A stretch of 64,000 nt of DNA from CAVORB01 sp963736235 (GTDB lineage: Bacteria > Pseudomonadota > Gammaproteobacteria > Chromatiales > Chromatiaceae): NCBI GenBank assembly GCA_963736235.1, contig CAVTOR010000004.1:1-64000 (forward strand), given 5' to 3'. The position numbers and the translations under genes are program-made. The notes beneath the pieces were generated by a model. The model saw only the letters and a program-made list of their open reading frames with translations, did not search any database and was not told the DNA's origin. Shown piece after piece: positions 53,196 to 63,349 of the stretch; the first letter of the stretch is position 1; each line of letters begins with the position of its first letter.

Positions 53196-54235
53196 ATGCG
53201 CGTGGCCGTCATCGGTGCGGGAATCTCCGGCCTCACCGCGGCTCGTACCTTGCAGGACCAGGGTCACCGGGTCACCGTCTTCGAGAAGTCGCGCGGTCCG
53301 GGTGGTCGAGCGGCAACACGGCGGATCAACGAGCTCCAATTCGATCACGGCGCACAGTACTTCACCGCGCGGGACCCCGCCTTTCGGCGGGCGGTGGCGG
53401 CCTGGCGCGAACGCGGCCTGGTAATGACTTGGCACGGCCGCATCGGCCGCGTGGGCAATGACGGGATCGAGCCAGAGGAGCGCAAGCAGGAGCGCTTCGT
53501 CGGCGTTCCGGGAATGAATGCAATCGGCAAGCACCTGGCGGCGGACTTGACGATCCACACCGGCGTGCGTGTCGCGCCGCCGCAGCGGTCCCGATGGCCA
53601 GTGGAGATTGCGGAGCGAGACCGGTGAGACGCTCGGAGGCTTCGATCTGCTCATCGTTGCCGTTCCGGCGCCGCAGGCGCCGCGCGCTGCTGACGTCCAG
53701 CGCTCCCGACCTCGCCGCACGGGCGGCGTCCATCCGATACGCTCCGGCGTGGGCCTTGATGCTCGCCTTCGACACCGAACACACACTGCCTTACGACGGC
53801 CTCTTCTTCGATGGGCGACGAGATCGGTTGGGCGGCGCGCAACAGCAGCAAGCCGGGCCGATCGGGCAAGCACCTGGGTCATTCATGCCGCGCCGGCGTG
53901 GACCCGCACGCGGTGCGACGAGCCGAGAGAGCAATCGCCAGCGGAGCTGACGTGAGGTATTTGCCGGCAGGGTCGCATGGACAGGACCCGATCTTGTTGC
54001 GCAGACCGCCCACCTCTGGCGCTATTCGCTGGTCGAGAATCCACTCGAGGCAGGCGCCCTTTGGGATCCCGAGCTCGGGCTTGGCCTGTGCGGCGATTGG
54101 TGTCAGGGCGCCCGCATCGAGGGCGCCTTCCTGAGCGGGCAGGCCGTCGCCGGACGGATACTCGGCCATCTGGCCGAGGTCAGCGGGAGCAAGTTCGAAT
54201 CGGTGGCCCCAGCGCGCGTCGCCGGCACAGCGTAG
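53196..54235 (+). pseudogene. Renalase-like NAD(P)/FAD-dependent amine-oxidase-fold protein (frameshifted)
   Basis: The start at 53196 gives 'RVAVIGAGISGLTAARTLQD', a complete FAD-binding motif, followed by 'EKSRGPGGRAATRRINELQF' and 'FDHGAQYFTARDPAF'. The frame breaks near 53590 and again beyond. Later family parts are 'ETLGGFDLLIVAVPAPQAP', 'IRYAPAWALMLAFDTEHTLP' and the C-terminal 'LGLCGDWCQGARIEGAFLSG', ending at 54235. This is the bacterial renalase-type flavoprotein often found next to photolyase genes. Substrate unknown. Likely intact in reality. Confidence 0.8.
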
Positions 54236-54303
54236 CCGTGGCACGCGAAACTGATAACCGCCGTCACCCAGCTCCAGAGAAAGGCCGAACGGAGGTGAAT
54301 GAG

Positions 54304-54854
54304 ATGCAATCCGACGATGACCGGCTCGCCAAACGTCTCTGGCGGCACCGTGGCCAAACCCGGCCCGCGTTCGCGATCAAGCCGCGCCAGGATCAGGAAT
54401 CCGTTTGGGACTACCCACGCCCACCGATACTAGTGCGGGACCCACGCCTGATCGATGTGCGCGCAGGCGAGCTCGTGATCGCGAGCACCCGGCGTTCCGT
54501 GCGCATCCTCGAGACAGCCAGTCCGCCAACTTTCTACTTGCCACGGGAGGATGTCCACATGGATTTCCTACGACCTGCGAAGCCGGCGGGACTTTCTGTG
54601 AATGGAAAGGACAAGCCAGCTACTTCGACGCAATCATCGGAGATGAAGTCATCGAGAATGCGGCCTGGTCATACGAGCGGCCTTTCCCGGCATTCGCCGA
54701 GATCGCGGGGCATATCAGCTTCTACCCCGGGCGGATCGACTGTTACGTCAATGGCGCGCGCGTCCGCCACCAGGCAGGCGGATTCTACGGCGGCTGGATC
54801 ACTGAAGAGATCGTTGGCCCTTTCAAGGGCGAGCCGGGAACGGGAAGCTGGTGA
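54304..54854 (+). pseudogene. DUF427 domain protein (one frameshift)
   Basis: The start at 54304 follows GGAGG with eight bases between. The first half ('PPILVRDPRLIDVRAGELVI', 'ILETASPPTFYLPREDVHMD') and the second half ('CEWKGQASYFDAIIGDEVIE', 'WSYERPFPAFAEIAGHISFY') are in different frames, joined by a shift near 54580. The pattern, including CEWKG and the final 'HISFYPGRIDCYVNGARV', is typical DUF427, a beta-rich fold of unknown role. Its TGA overlaps the ATG of the next gene (ATGTGG at 54854). Confidence 0.82.
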
Positions 54855-55312
54855 TGTGGCGTCAACTGATCCTTGGAATCGCCCTGCTCTGCGGCGCCGC
54901 AGGTCAAGCGCCGGCATATGATCTGAGCCAGCACGAGTGGACGCATCGACTGCTGTTCTTGGTCGCGCCTGAAGCCGAAGATGGGGACCTCAAAATGCAG
55001 CAACGCGAAATTGCGCTACGATCCGAGGCCGTGCTTGACCGCGATATCCTCGTGTTCCAGCTTCTTTCTGATCAGGGGTCCCTCGGAGAAACCGCGCTGT
55101 CTGCGGAAGCCGTGCGAGACTTGCGCATGCAACTGGGTGTGGCCGCAGAAGACCGCCTCGTGATCCTGATCGGCAAGGACGGCGGGATCAAAAGGCGAGC
55201 CGAGCTGGATACCGATCTGCGCGAAATCTTCCTGCAGATCGACGCCATGCCGATGCGGCGCGAAGAGATGCGCACCAAATCGAAGGTAGGCGTTCCCGTT
55301 AAATTGCCCTGA
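54854..55312 (+). CDS. Exported DUF4174 protein
   Basis: A 152-residue protein with a signal peptide ('LILGIALLCGAAGQAPA'). The mature part matches DUF4174: 'EWTHRLLFLVAPEAEDGDLK', 'QQREIALRSEAVLDRDILVF' and 'DRLVILIGKDGGIKRRAELD'. The fold is thioredoxin-like without a CxxC, with the final Asp/Glu-rich helix 'LREIFLQIDAMPMRREEMR'. It starts at the overlapping stop of the DUF427 gene and closes the right arm of the photolyase island. Confidence 0.85.
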   Translation: MWRQLILGIALLCGAAGQAPAYDLSQHEWTHRLLFLVAPEAEDGDLKMQQREIALRSEAVLDRDILVFQLLSDQGSLGETALSAEAVRDLRMQLGVAAEDRLVILIGKDGGIKRRAELDTDLREIFLQIDAMPMRREEMRTKSKVGVPVKLP

Positions 55313-55342
55313 TCGCTACGGATTTACTGCTGTAGCGAGTCA

Positions 55343-55590
55343 CTGATCGTTGGCCCTCCTGGCCAAGATCAGACGCCACATCCCTGTGCCGCGGGACGCG
55401 CTGAATCGTTCAGCGCTTCCCGAGCCGAGTTTTGCGGCGCCTGTGTTGCGCAGATTGATCATTCGATCGATGGGGACCGATGTGCGTCGGGCGTTCGGTG
55501 CGAGTCTCGCCGTATCTGATGGCGATGGTGGTGCTTGCGCTTTCTCCGGAATTCAGGTCGCACCCTGGCTGCCGAAACGCAACTGTTGTA
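55343..55590. repeat. IS5-family end remnant with hairpin repeat, copy 2
   Basis: Begins with a 30-bp hairpin (55343-55372) equal in position and nearly in sequence to 12408-12437. It continues with CCCTGTGCCGC and a 29-bp palindrome (55393-55421; arms GGGACGCGCTGAA and TTCAGCGCTTCCC). The following bases to about 55590 align, with many substitutions, to the first 190 bases of the IS5-family element at 1553: compare TTGATCATTCGATCGATGGG here with TTGATCATTGAATCAATAGG there. It is a decayed end of a related insertion sequence with no transposase left. Confidence 0.65.
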
Positions 55591-55669
55591 CGCACGAACC
55601 GAGAAAGCTACCATTCAGGCGCTCGTCTGAAGCACAGGCTAGATACATCGTCCGAGACCGTTGCATCCG

Positions 55670-56040
55670 ATGATCTCCCGCCGCTTGATTCCCAGGGCCG
55701 CGTTACTTGCCGCCTTTGCGCTGATGTTCGCGCAGGTCTTGCTGGCGAGCCACGAAATCGAGCACCTCGGCAATGTCGACGAGGACTCGTGCGAAGTTTG
55801 TCTGACGGGGACATGCGATTGGGTCGCTGATTACCTCCTCGCCCTCAACGCTTGTTTTCCCTCCTGCGCCGGCATGCAGTACGAGCTGCGCCTGATTACA
55901 GACCGGCGGCGAAGAGCTGCCTCCGCGTCCATCACGCCCGCGCGCCTCCGGCTCCGGTTCGGTCCTGAGCCGAATCCCTTGACTCGACGTCATGCCGGGG
56001 CAACGCCTCGGTGTACGTGTTTGTCCCAGCGTCCGGAGAA
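55670..56040 (+). CDS. Small exported His/Cys-containing protein
   Basis: Starts at ATG 55670 (MISRRLIPRAALLAAFALMF), giving a signal peptide that ends near 'VLLA-SHE'. The mature N-terminus 'SHEIEHLGNVDEDSCEVCLT' carries HxxxH and CxxC, likely metal ligands. The frame has no stop before the next gene, so the true C-terminus is uncertain, probably because of an indel; an end near 56040 is assumed. Proteins of this look precede zinc-uptake genes in other proteobacteria (from memory), so a periplasmic zinc-handling role is inferred. Confidence 0.6.
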
Positions 56041-56045
56041 AAAAG

Positions 56046-57644
56046 ATGCGCAAGTTCCCGTTGCGGGGCGCCCTCGTCGGCGCCCTGCTGACCCCTGTAC
56101 CCGCCTTCCCCGCCAGCGATGCGGAGATCGCAGAGCTCAAGTCCATGCTCAACGCGATGAAGGCCGACTACGAGCAACGAATTCAGGCCCTGGAGAACCG
56201 TCTCGCCGAGGCCGAGCGCGAGGCTGCCCGTCAGCGGGAGGAGGCCGCCGAAGTCCCAAGCCCATGACCGCCGCCGTAGTCCATCCCGCACCAACCGCAA
56301 GCACAGCCAACGCGTCGGGCGGATTTGGCGCGCTGACCTCCGGTACTGCGTTCAACCCGCAGATCTCCGTGATTCTCGACGGCAACTACTACCACGACGG
56401 CATCGACGGCGAGGGTGCCGCACTGGTGGGCGAGGCCTTCCAGCCTCGGGCGGCGGTACATGTCCATGAGCAGGCAGGGCGAGGATGGGCGTGACCATGC
56501 CCACGGGCTGACGCAGAACGGTTTCAACTTCCGCGAGGCCGAGATCGCCTTCTCCGCCACGGTCGATCCCTATTTCGATGCCTCTCTCTACCTGGCCATC
56601 GACGGCGACGGCAACGTCGATCTCGAGGAGGGGTGGTTCCAGACCCGCAGCCTCCCCTATGGACTCAAGGTGAAGGGCGGCAAGTTCCTGAGCGACTTCG
56701 GCTACATCAACAAGCAGCACCCCCACCAGTGGGACTTCGTCGACCAGAATCTGCCCTATCTCAACCTGCTCGGTGACCATGGCCTGCAGGACACCGGCGT
56801 GCAGGTCACCTGGTTGCCGGACCTTCCCGTCTACACCCTGCTCGGCTTCGAGGCGCTGCAGGGCGATCAGGAGGTTTTCGGTACGACCCTGAGCGACGAT
56901 GAACAGGGGCTGCTCGATCTCGGGGACACCAAGGATGGTCCCCGGCTGTGGACGGCTTTCGCCAAGGTCGCGCCGGATATCGGGGAGAACCATGCCCTGC
57001 AGTTCGGCCTGTCCTACGCCCACAACACCCAGCACCAGGAGGCTCGGTGAGTCAGTGACCTCGAGGACGGGGGCAATCACGAGCATGCGAAGAGCATGAG
57101 CATGAAGACGAGCACGCGCACGCCCTGCTGCAGAATGGGCTGGAGGGTGACGCCGACCTGTGGGGCGTCGATGTCGTCTACAAGTACGACGCCGACGCGG
57201 CCTACGGAAAGGGCGACTTCAAGTTCCAGGCCGAGTACCTGCGCTCGATCAGGGACACGAAGATCCGCAGCGCCAGCATCATCGACGAGGAGACCGGCGA
57301 GGTCCTGGACACCGACTACCGGCTTGATCGGATCGAATCGCGAAGTCCACCACCGACGGACTCTACGCTCAAGCGATTTATGGTTTCGCGCCCAAGTGGA
57401 CCGCGGGCCTGCGCTACGACGTGCTCGGGCTGACCAACAAGGTCAGCGGCGGCGAGGGTGCTGACTTCGGCTCGTCGGACCGCTGGACCCTGGATCTGAC
57501 CTGGAATCTGTCGGAGTTCTCGCGCCTGCGCGCCCAGTACGCCCGCAGCGACATCCTGGTCCTCCCGGGGAGCGCGAACGCTTCGACGCCTTCTACCTGC
57601 AGTTCCTGATGAGCCTGGGCACCCACGGTGCCCATAACTTCTGA
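56046..57644 (+). pseudogene. Outer-membrane beta-barrel protein of a zinc operon (frameshifted)
   Basis: The start at 56046 gives a signal peptide (ends near 'VPAFP-ASD'), then a coiled coil ('LKSMLNAMKADYEQRIQALE'), then barrel sequence: 'GTAFNPQISVILDGNYYHDG', 'NFREAEIAFSATVDPYFDAS', 'YGLKVKGGKFLSDFGYINKQ', 'AYGKGDFKFQAEYLRSIRD' and 'LDLTWNLSEFSRLRAQYARS'. A His-rich stretch lies around 57060-57125. Shifts occur near 56265, 56445, 57050, 57335 and 57570. The terminal 'FLMSLGTHGAHNF' ends in Phe, as in outer-membrane proteins. Likely zinc-related porin or receptor, about 530 residues. Confidence 0.75.
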
Positions 57645-57667
57645 CATCGCCAAGGAGATATCAACGC

Positions 57668-58558
57668 ATGATCCACCGCATTTTTCTCGGGCTTCTGCTA
57701 CTGCCTCGCCTCGGTCTCACGCAGACGGCGCCCTCGACGTGGTCGCCACCAGTCCCAGCATGGGCGCCCTGGTGCGAGAGGTCGCCGGATCGCGGGCGAA
57801 GCTGACCGTGCTGGCCGGACCAGAACCGGGACCTGCATACGCTGCAGGCCAAGCCCACCATGATGCGCGCCCTGCGCGGGGCGGATCTGGTGGTGGCCAT
57901 CGGCGCCGAGTTGGAGGTTGGCTGGCTGCCGGTGGCGATCCGCGGTGCGGCCAACCCGAAGATCCTGCCCGGTACCAACGGCTACTTCGAGGCCGCGGCC
58001 CAGGTGCCCCTGCTCGACGTGGGAGGAGCCGCGAATCGCGCCATGGGGGATGTCCATCCGGTGGGCAATCCGCACGTCAACATGGACCCGGTGCGCATGG
58101 CCACGTCGCTCGAGCCCTGGCCGAGCGGCTCGCGCTGATCGACTCCGCCGGGGCGAGCGAGTACCGCCGGGGCGCCGAGTGCCTTTGCCGGCAAGGTCGA
58201 CCGGCGACTGCCGGGCTGGCGGGGCAAGACCCGCGGGGCGCCGGGCGTCGTCCTCTACCACCGCGATGCCATCTATCTGCTCGAGCGCTTCGGCGTTCCC
58301 CTGCTGGGCACCATCGAGCCGATCCCCGGCGTTCCGCCGACGGGCCGGCAGATCAGCGCGCTGACCTCCGATCTGAAGGGACGCAGACGGCATCGTGATT
58401 CACACCCCCTACCAGTCACCGAAGGCACCCGAGTCGTTGGCCGGCAATCTGGGATGGCGCGTCGTCAGCTGTCCATGGAACCGCCCAAGGGCGCGGACGG
58501 GGATGGCTACCTGGCCCACATCGGCCGCTGGGTCGACACCATCGCGAGCGCCAAGTGA
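57668..58558 (+). pseudogene. znuA: Zinc ABC transporter substrate-binding protein, ZnuA-like (frameshifted)
   Basis: The start at 57668 follows AAGGAGA. The frame breaks near 57710, then 'DVVATSPSMGALVREVAGSR', 'LQAKPTMMRALRGADLVVAI' in another frame, 'GDVHPVGNPHVNMDPVRMA' with the metal-binding His residues of the ZnuA/cluster 9 fold, 'VVLYHRDAIYLLERFGVPLL', and 'GWRVVSC' before the last shift to 'DGYLAHIGRWVDTIASAK'. The order and spacing match a periplasmic metal-binding protein of about 300 residues. Zinc is inferred from the cluster; manganese is not excluded. The stop overlaps the ATPase start. Confidence 0.8.
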
Positions 58559-59168
58559 CCGCCGTCAAACCGCTCGCTTCAGCGCCAAGGACATGAGCTT
58601 CTCCGCGTCGAGGGGCTGGTCGCCGGTTACAGCCGACCCGTTGTCGGCCCGCTCTCCTTTAGCGTCGTTTCCGGGGAGGTCGTTGGTCTTTGGGGGGCCA
58701 ACGGCACCGGGAAGTCGACCGTCCTGAATGCAATCGGACGCGGTGCCCGGGTCTTCGGCGGCTCCGTGGAGCGTGCGCCCGGGTTGACCCTCGCGTATCA
58801 GGAGCAACAGCCGGTGCGTCTGCCCGTCATGCCGCTGACGGGCAGCGACATCATGCGCGCTGCCGGTGCCGACCGGCGCGAGGCTCCTCGCCCGCTGGAG
58901 GAGATTTCGAACCGGCGCATCGACGCCCTGAGCGGCGGCCAGTACCAGCTGCTGTGCGTCTGGGCAGCGCTCGGTAGCGCCATGGACCTGGTGCTGCTCG
59001 ACGAGCCCACCAACAACCTCGACCCGAGGACCGAGTCGCTCCTGATCGAGATTCTCGCCGCGGAACGCGGCCGGCGTGCCGTCCTGCTCGTCAGTCACGA
59101 GCGGCGCTTCCTGGACGCGGCTTGCTCGCGGGTGCTGACCTTGGAAGCCTGGCGAGAGGGGCGAGTGA
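58555..59168 (+). pseudogene. znuC: Zinc ABC transporter ATP-binding protein, ZnuC-like (frameshifted)
   Basis: The GTG at 58555 overlaps the znuA stop. After a shift near 58600-58720 the ATPase core is in one frame: Walker A 'LWGANGTGKSTVLNAIGRGA', Q-loop 'LTLAYQEQQPVRLPV', signature 'DALSGGQYQLLCVWAALGSA', Walker B 'MDLVLLDEPTNNLDPRTES' and H-loop 'VLLVSHERRF'. About 200 residues, short for the family. Its frame runs into the permease gene, whose ATG is at 59168. Confidence 0.8.
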
Positions 59169-59975
59169 TGGAAAGCTTCACCGCGGTTCTGTTCGATCCG
59201 CTGTTTCGCGTTGCCCTTCATCACCGGGTCTGCTGCTGGCCGCCGTTCTGCCGCTGCTGGGAACCCTGCTGATGTTGCGCGAGGAATGGCTGGCGGCATT
59301 GGGACTCGCCCACCTGGCGGCGGCCAGCGCCTTGCTCGGGCTCGCCGCTGGAGTGCCCGCCGTGATCGGCGGGACCGCCGGTGCCCTTGGAGGCGGCGCT
59401 GCCAAGACCCTTTTGCATGCCCGTGGCAATGCCGCCTACGGCTTCATGATACTTGATCGGCTGGGCGGCCATGCTGCTGGTGGCCGCCAATACCGCCATC
59501 GGGGACTCGCTCGGGCACGCCATGATCGACGGGCAGCTCTACTTCGCGGCGACGGTCGACCTGAGCGCCGCCCTGATTCTGGCAATCCTGAGTACCGCGT
59601 CGCTGCCCTGGCTCAGCGGCAGGCTCTTGCGCGCTCGTTTCTTCCCGCGGTTCGAGCAGGCGAATGCGTTGCCGGCTTGGCGGTGGCATTTGTGGATGGA
59701 TCTGCTCGCGGCGGCAGCTATGGCCGTCGGCACTGCGACGCTCGGGCTGATGGGGGCCTTCGCCTTGGTCTTCGTTCCTGCGTGGACTCGCGTTCCGTTT
59801 GGCGCCGAGCTGGCGTTGGACCTTGATCGTTTCGGCCGTCATCGGGATCGGCGGATACCTGATTGCGTTCCTCCTGGCGCTCTCACTGGATCAGCCCTTC
59901 GGACCTGTACTCGTCGCCGCTCTGGTGGTAATTGCGGCTGCAGCGAAGATTATGCCTCGGTTGTTTCTGGCCTAG
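59168..59975 (+). pseudogene. znuB: Zinc ABC transporter permease, ZnuB-like (frameshifted)
   Basis: Integral membrane permease of about 265 residues. It starts at ATG 59168; two surplus bases near 59216 and 59236 must be dropped to join 'FTAVLFDPLF' to 'ITGLLLAAVLPLLGTLLMLR'. Then 'LAALGLAHLAAASALLGLAA', 'VIGGTAGALGGGAAKTLLHA', a shift near 59455, 'LSAALILAILSTASLPWLSG', and a shift near 59820 before the end 'LVVIAAAAKIMPRLFLA'. The ABC-3 family pattern is clear. It completes the zinc uptake operon. Confidence 0.8.
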
Positions 59976-60279
59976 CACGAGTCCATCGAAGCGGTGCTCT
60001 ACCAGAGTGCCGTCCGAAGCGCGGCTGACCGCGAACGACGCGTCCCGCGCAACCTGTCCCCACCGTAGGTTCAGGTAGACTCGCGTTCCGATCTCGGACC
60101 GCGTTCCAACGACGGAGCATCGACTACAACCGAAGCACTGCAAAGGGTGGCCAGCGACGAGTGGCGGATCAGTTTGCCCCGTTAGCTACGGGCAATCAGT
60201 CTGCCGACGCTTTGTGGGTCCTCGTCGGATCGGAAGTGGGCTTCGTCGGCAAGCAACCTTCGGTCTCCCGGAAGAGCGG
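59976..60279. other. Intergenic region after the zinc operon
   Basis: About 300 bases with no supported gene. Open frames here on both strands lack motifs, and no clear terminator hairpin with a T run was seen. Confidence 0.4.
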
Positions 60280-60585
60280 CTACGTGTACTTGATGCGTCT
60301 GCGCAGTTGTTCGATGCCTATCGTGACGTCCCGCAAGCTGGCGCCATCGTCTGCCGTCCCGACGACCACCCCTTTGCCCGACACGGGTACCAGTGTATCG
60401 ATCTGGAATCTACCGGACGCACCCCTGAGAAAGCACTCCTCGTCGAAGTAGAGCCGGTCGCCCTCCGAGCCGATGGCATCGGATTCCAGTGTGTCGAAAC
60501 CGATCAATGCCTTGAGGTCGTCCAGGCTGGCGACCTCGATCTCGGAGATGGATTGCGTGTCGGGTGTGATCAGGAAGGCTTTCAT
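60280..60585 (-). CDS. Small protein, possibly DUF3846-like
   Basis: A 101-residue soluble acidic protein: 'MKAFLITPDTQSISEIEVAS', 'LDDLKALIGFDTLESDAIGS', 'RLYFDEECFLRGASGRFQID'. The early 'D-D-L-K-A-L-I' and later 'D-R-L-Y-F-D-E-E' resemble DUF3846 proteins, best known from phages and plasmids. A GAGG site lies about 11 bases upstream of the ATG. Function unknown. Isolated between the zinc operon and katG. Confidence 0.55.
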   Translation of the reverse strand: MKAFLITPDTQSISEIEVASLDDLKALIGFDTLESDAIGSEGDRLYFDEECFLRGASGRFQIDTLVPVSGKGVVVGTADDGASLRDVTIGIEQLRRRIKYT

Positions 60586-60663
60586 TTCGCGTTGCCTCGT
60601 TGCGGGAAAGTTTGTCGAGAATGGGCTCCGTACCCGGGGGTCAGAGATGGCTGTGGGTGAGCG

Positions 60664-60846
60664 CTAAACATCGGAATGCTCGAAGGCTCCCCCCACCATC
60701 ATAGAGATCCGCGGCCCGTCCGTCCCAGAACTGGGCAAGTTCAGACTGGACTTGAGCACTGGCGGGGCGTTGATCGGAACCTCCTGCCAGTTGTGACCGA
60801 CGGATGTGCGCAGGTTGTCGGGGCCGCCCATGCTCAGATTATTCAT
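60664..60846 (-). CDS. Possible small gene, unrecognised
   Basis: A 60-residue open frame from ATG 60846 ('MNNLSMGGPDNLRTSVGHNW', 'SSLNLPSSGTDGPRISMMVG') upstream of and in the same direction as the DUF3846-like gene. It lacks a strong ribosome site and any family signature; weak evidence only. Confidence 0.25.
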   Translation of the reverse strand: MNNLSMGGPDNLRTSVGHNWQEVPINAPPVLKSSLNLPSSGTDGPRISMMVGGAFEHSDV

Positions 60847-61081
60847 GTCGGCCGGTGTGAGCCGCGATTGGCGGGCTCCGGCGGTGTCCTGAGATGCCCT
60901 CCAAACCGATAGTCGGAAGCGCAAGCGTCTTGCTTGTTCGAAATGCAATAGGCTATACCGATCGTCGGGATGCCACCAAACGATTGGACGTTCGACTTCG
61001 CGGCCTCTAATTTTAACTTGCGACTAGACGAGCTCCGAGACACACGAGCTCCAACCAGATTAACCATGATCGGAGGCGAAG

Positions 61082-63257
61082 ATGGGAATCGATGTAACGA
61101 CAACAACTGGCAAATGTCCCGTGATGCACGGCGCGAATACCGCTGCTGGAACGTCCGTCATGGACTGGTGGCCGAATGCGCTGAGTCTTGACATCCTGCA
61201 CCAGCACGACACCAAGACCAATCCGATGGGCGAGGCGTTCGACTATCGCGAAGCGGTCGAGCAGCTCGACTTCGAGGCGCTCAAGAAGGATCTGCACGCC
61301 CTGATGACCGACAGCCAGGACTGGTGGCCCGCGGATTGGGGCCATTACGGCGGTCTGATGATCCGGATGGCCTGGCACGCCGCCGGCAGCTACCGTATTG
61401 CCGATGGCCGCGGCGGCGCGGGCACGGGGAACCAGCGCTTTGCCCCTCTCAACAGCTGGCCCGACAACGCCAACCTGGACAAGGCCCGCCGCCTGCTCTG
61501 GCCTATCAAGAAGAAGTACGGCAATAAGATCAGCTGGGCAGACCTCATCATCCTCGCCGGCACCGTAGCCTACGAGTCGATGGGGCTCAAGACCTTCGGT
61601 TTCGGCTTCGGCCGCGCGGACATCTGGCATCCGGAGAAGGACACCTACTGGGGCTCGGAGAAGGAGTGGCTGGCCCCCAGCGGCAGCGAGGGCAGCCGTT
61701 ATTCGGGTGAGCGCGATCTTGAGAACCCGCTGGCCGCAGTGATGATGGGTCTGATCTACGTCAACCCCGAGGGTGTCGACGGTAAACCGGATCCCCTGCG
61801 GACCGCACATGACGTGCGGGTGACTTTCGCGCGCATGGCGATGAACGACGAGGAGACCGTCGCCCTGACCGCCGGCGGCCACACGGTCGGCAAGACCCAC
61901 GGTAACGGTGATGCCGCCCTGCTCGGACCGGAGCCGGAAGGTGCGCCTGTCGAGGACCAGGGCCTCGGCTGGATGAACAAGACCCAGCGCGGCATCGGTC
62001 GGGACAGCGTCACCAGCGGCATCGAGGGAGCCTGGACCACCCACCCCACCCGGTGGGACAACGGCTACTTCCGCATGCTGCTGGAGCATGAGTGGGAGCT
62101 GAAGAAGAGCCCGGCGGGGGCCTGGCAATGGGAGCCGGTCGGCATCAAGGAAGAAGACATGCCGGTCGATGTGGAGGATCCCTCGATCCGCCGCAAGCCG
62201 ATCATGACCGACGCCGACATGGCCATGAAGATGGACCCGGTGTATCGGGAGATCTCCGAGCGCTTCTACCGGGATCCCGACTACCTCTCGGAGGTCTTCG
62301 CCCGGGCCTGGTTCAAGCTGACGCACAGGGACATGGGCCCCAAGGCGCGCTACATCGGGCCTTGGGTTCCGCAGGAAGACCTGCCCTGGCAGGACCCGGT
62401 GCCCGAGGGCCGCACCGAATATGACGTCGAGGCCGTGAAGGCCAGGATCGCGGCCAGCGGCCTCAGTGTCGGCGAGATGGTGGCCACCGCTTGGGATAGC
62501 GCCCGGACCTTCCGTGGCTCGGACATGCGCGGTGGCGCCAATGGCGCGCGCATCCGTCTGGCCCCGCAAAAGGATTGGGAGGGCAACGAACCGGCGCGGC
62601 TCGCCAGGGTTCTGGGTCGTGCTCGAGGGCATCGCGGCGGAGACCGGCGCCAGCGTGGCCGATGTCATCGTCCTTGCCGGCAACGTCGGTATCGAGCAGG
62701 CGGCCAAGGCGGCTGGAGTCGACGTGAGCGTGCCGTTCGCGCCGGGCCGTGGCGATGCCACCGCCGAAATGACCGACGCCGAGTCCTTCGAGCCGCTGGA
62801 ACCCATCCACGACGGATACCGCAACTGGCTCAAGAAGGATTACGCGGTGAGCGCCGAGGAGATGATGCTCGACCGCACCCAGCTGATGGGCCTGACCGCT
62901 CCGGAGATGACGGTTCTCGTAGGCGGCATGCGCGTCCTGGGCACCAATCACGGTGGCACCAGGCACGGCGTGCTCACCGATCGCGTCGGCGCCCTGACGA
63001 ACGACTTCTTCGTCAACCTGACGGATATGGCATACACCTGGGTGCCGGCAGGCAACAACCTCTACGAAATCCGTGACCGCAAGACGGGCGAGGTCAGGTG
63101 GACCGCGACCCGGGTCGACCTGGTCTTCGGGTCCAACTCTATCCTGCGCGCTTATGCCGAGGTCTATGCGCAGGATGACAACAAGGAAAAGTTCGTCCAG
63201 GACTTCGTTGCCGCATGGACGAAGGTGATGAATGCCGACCGTTTCGATCTGACGTAA
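61082..63257 (+). CDS. katG: Catalase-peroxidase (one frameshift near 62625)
   Basis: Haem enzyme of about 725 residues that destroys hydrogen peroxide. The start at 61082 has GGAGG nine bases upstream. N-terminal domain: distal Arg-Trp-His in 'GLMIRMAWHAAGSYRIADGR', the cross-linked Tyr in 'VMMGLIYVNPEGVDG', and the proximal His in 'ALTAGGHTVGKTHG'. A surplus base near 62625 shifts the frame between 'EGNEPARLARVLG' and 'VLEGIAAETGASVADVIVLA'. The C-terminal domain then runs intact to 'VDLVFGSNSILRAYAEVYAQ' and the stop. Monocistronic, with a strong hairpin after it. Confidence 0.93.
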
Positions 63258-63310
63258 GTCGCTGCACCCTTTCTCGCCCGGTTACTGATCGCGGCGGGAA
63301 AGTGGCAAAT

Positions 63311-63349
63311 CCACCGGAAGCCTGGGATTTCTAGGGGCTTCCGGTGGAA
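63311..63349 (+). terminator. Hairpin terminator after katG
   Basis: Perfect 13-bp stem TCCACCGGAAGCC / GGCTTCCGGTGGA around a 13-base loop, followed by ATCGTTTCT. It is 54 bp after the katG stop. Confidence 0.7.

Noticed and set aside
61013..62833. Long minus-strand open frame opposite katG
   Set aside because: Antisense shadow of katG with no recognisable motifs or ribosome site.
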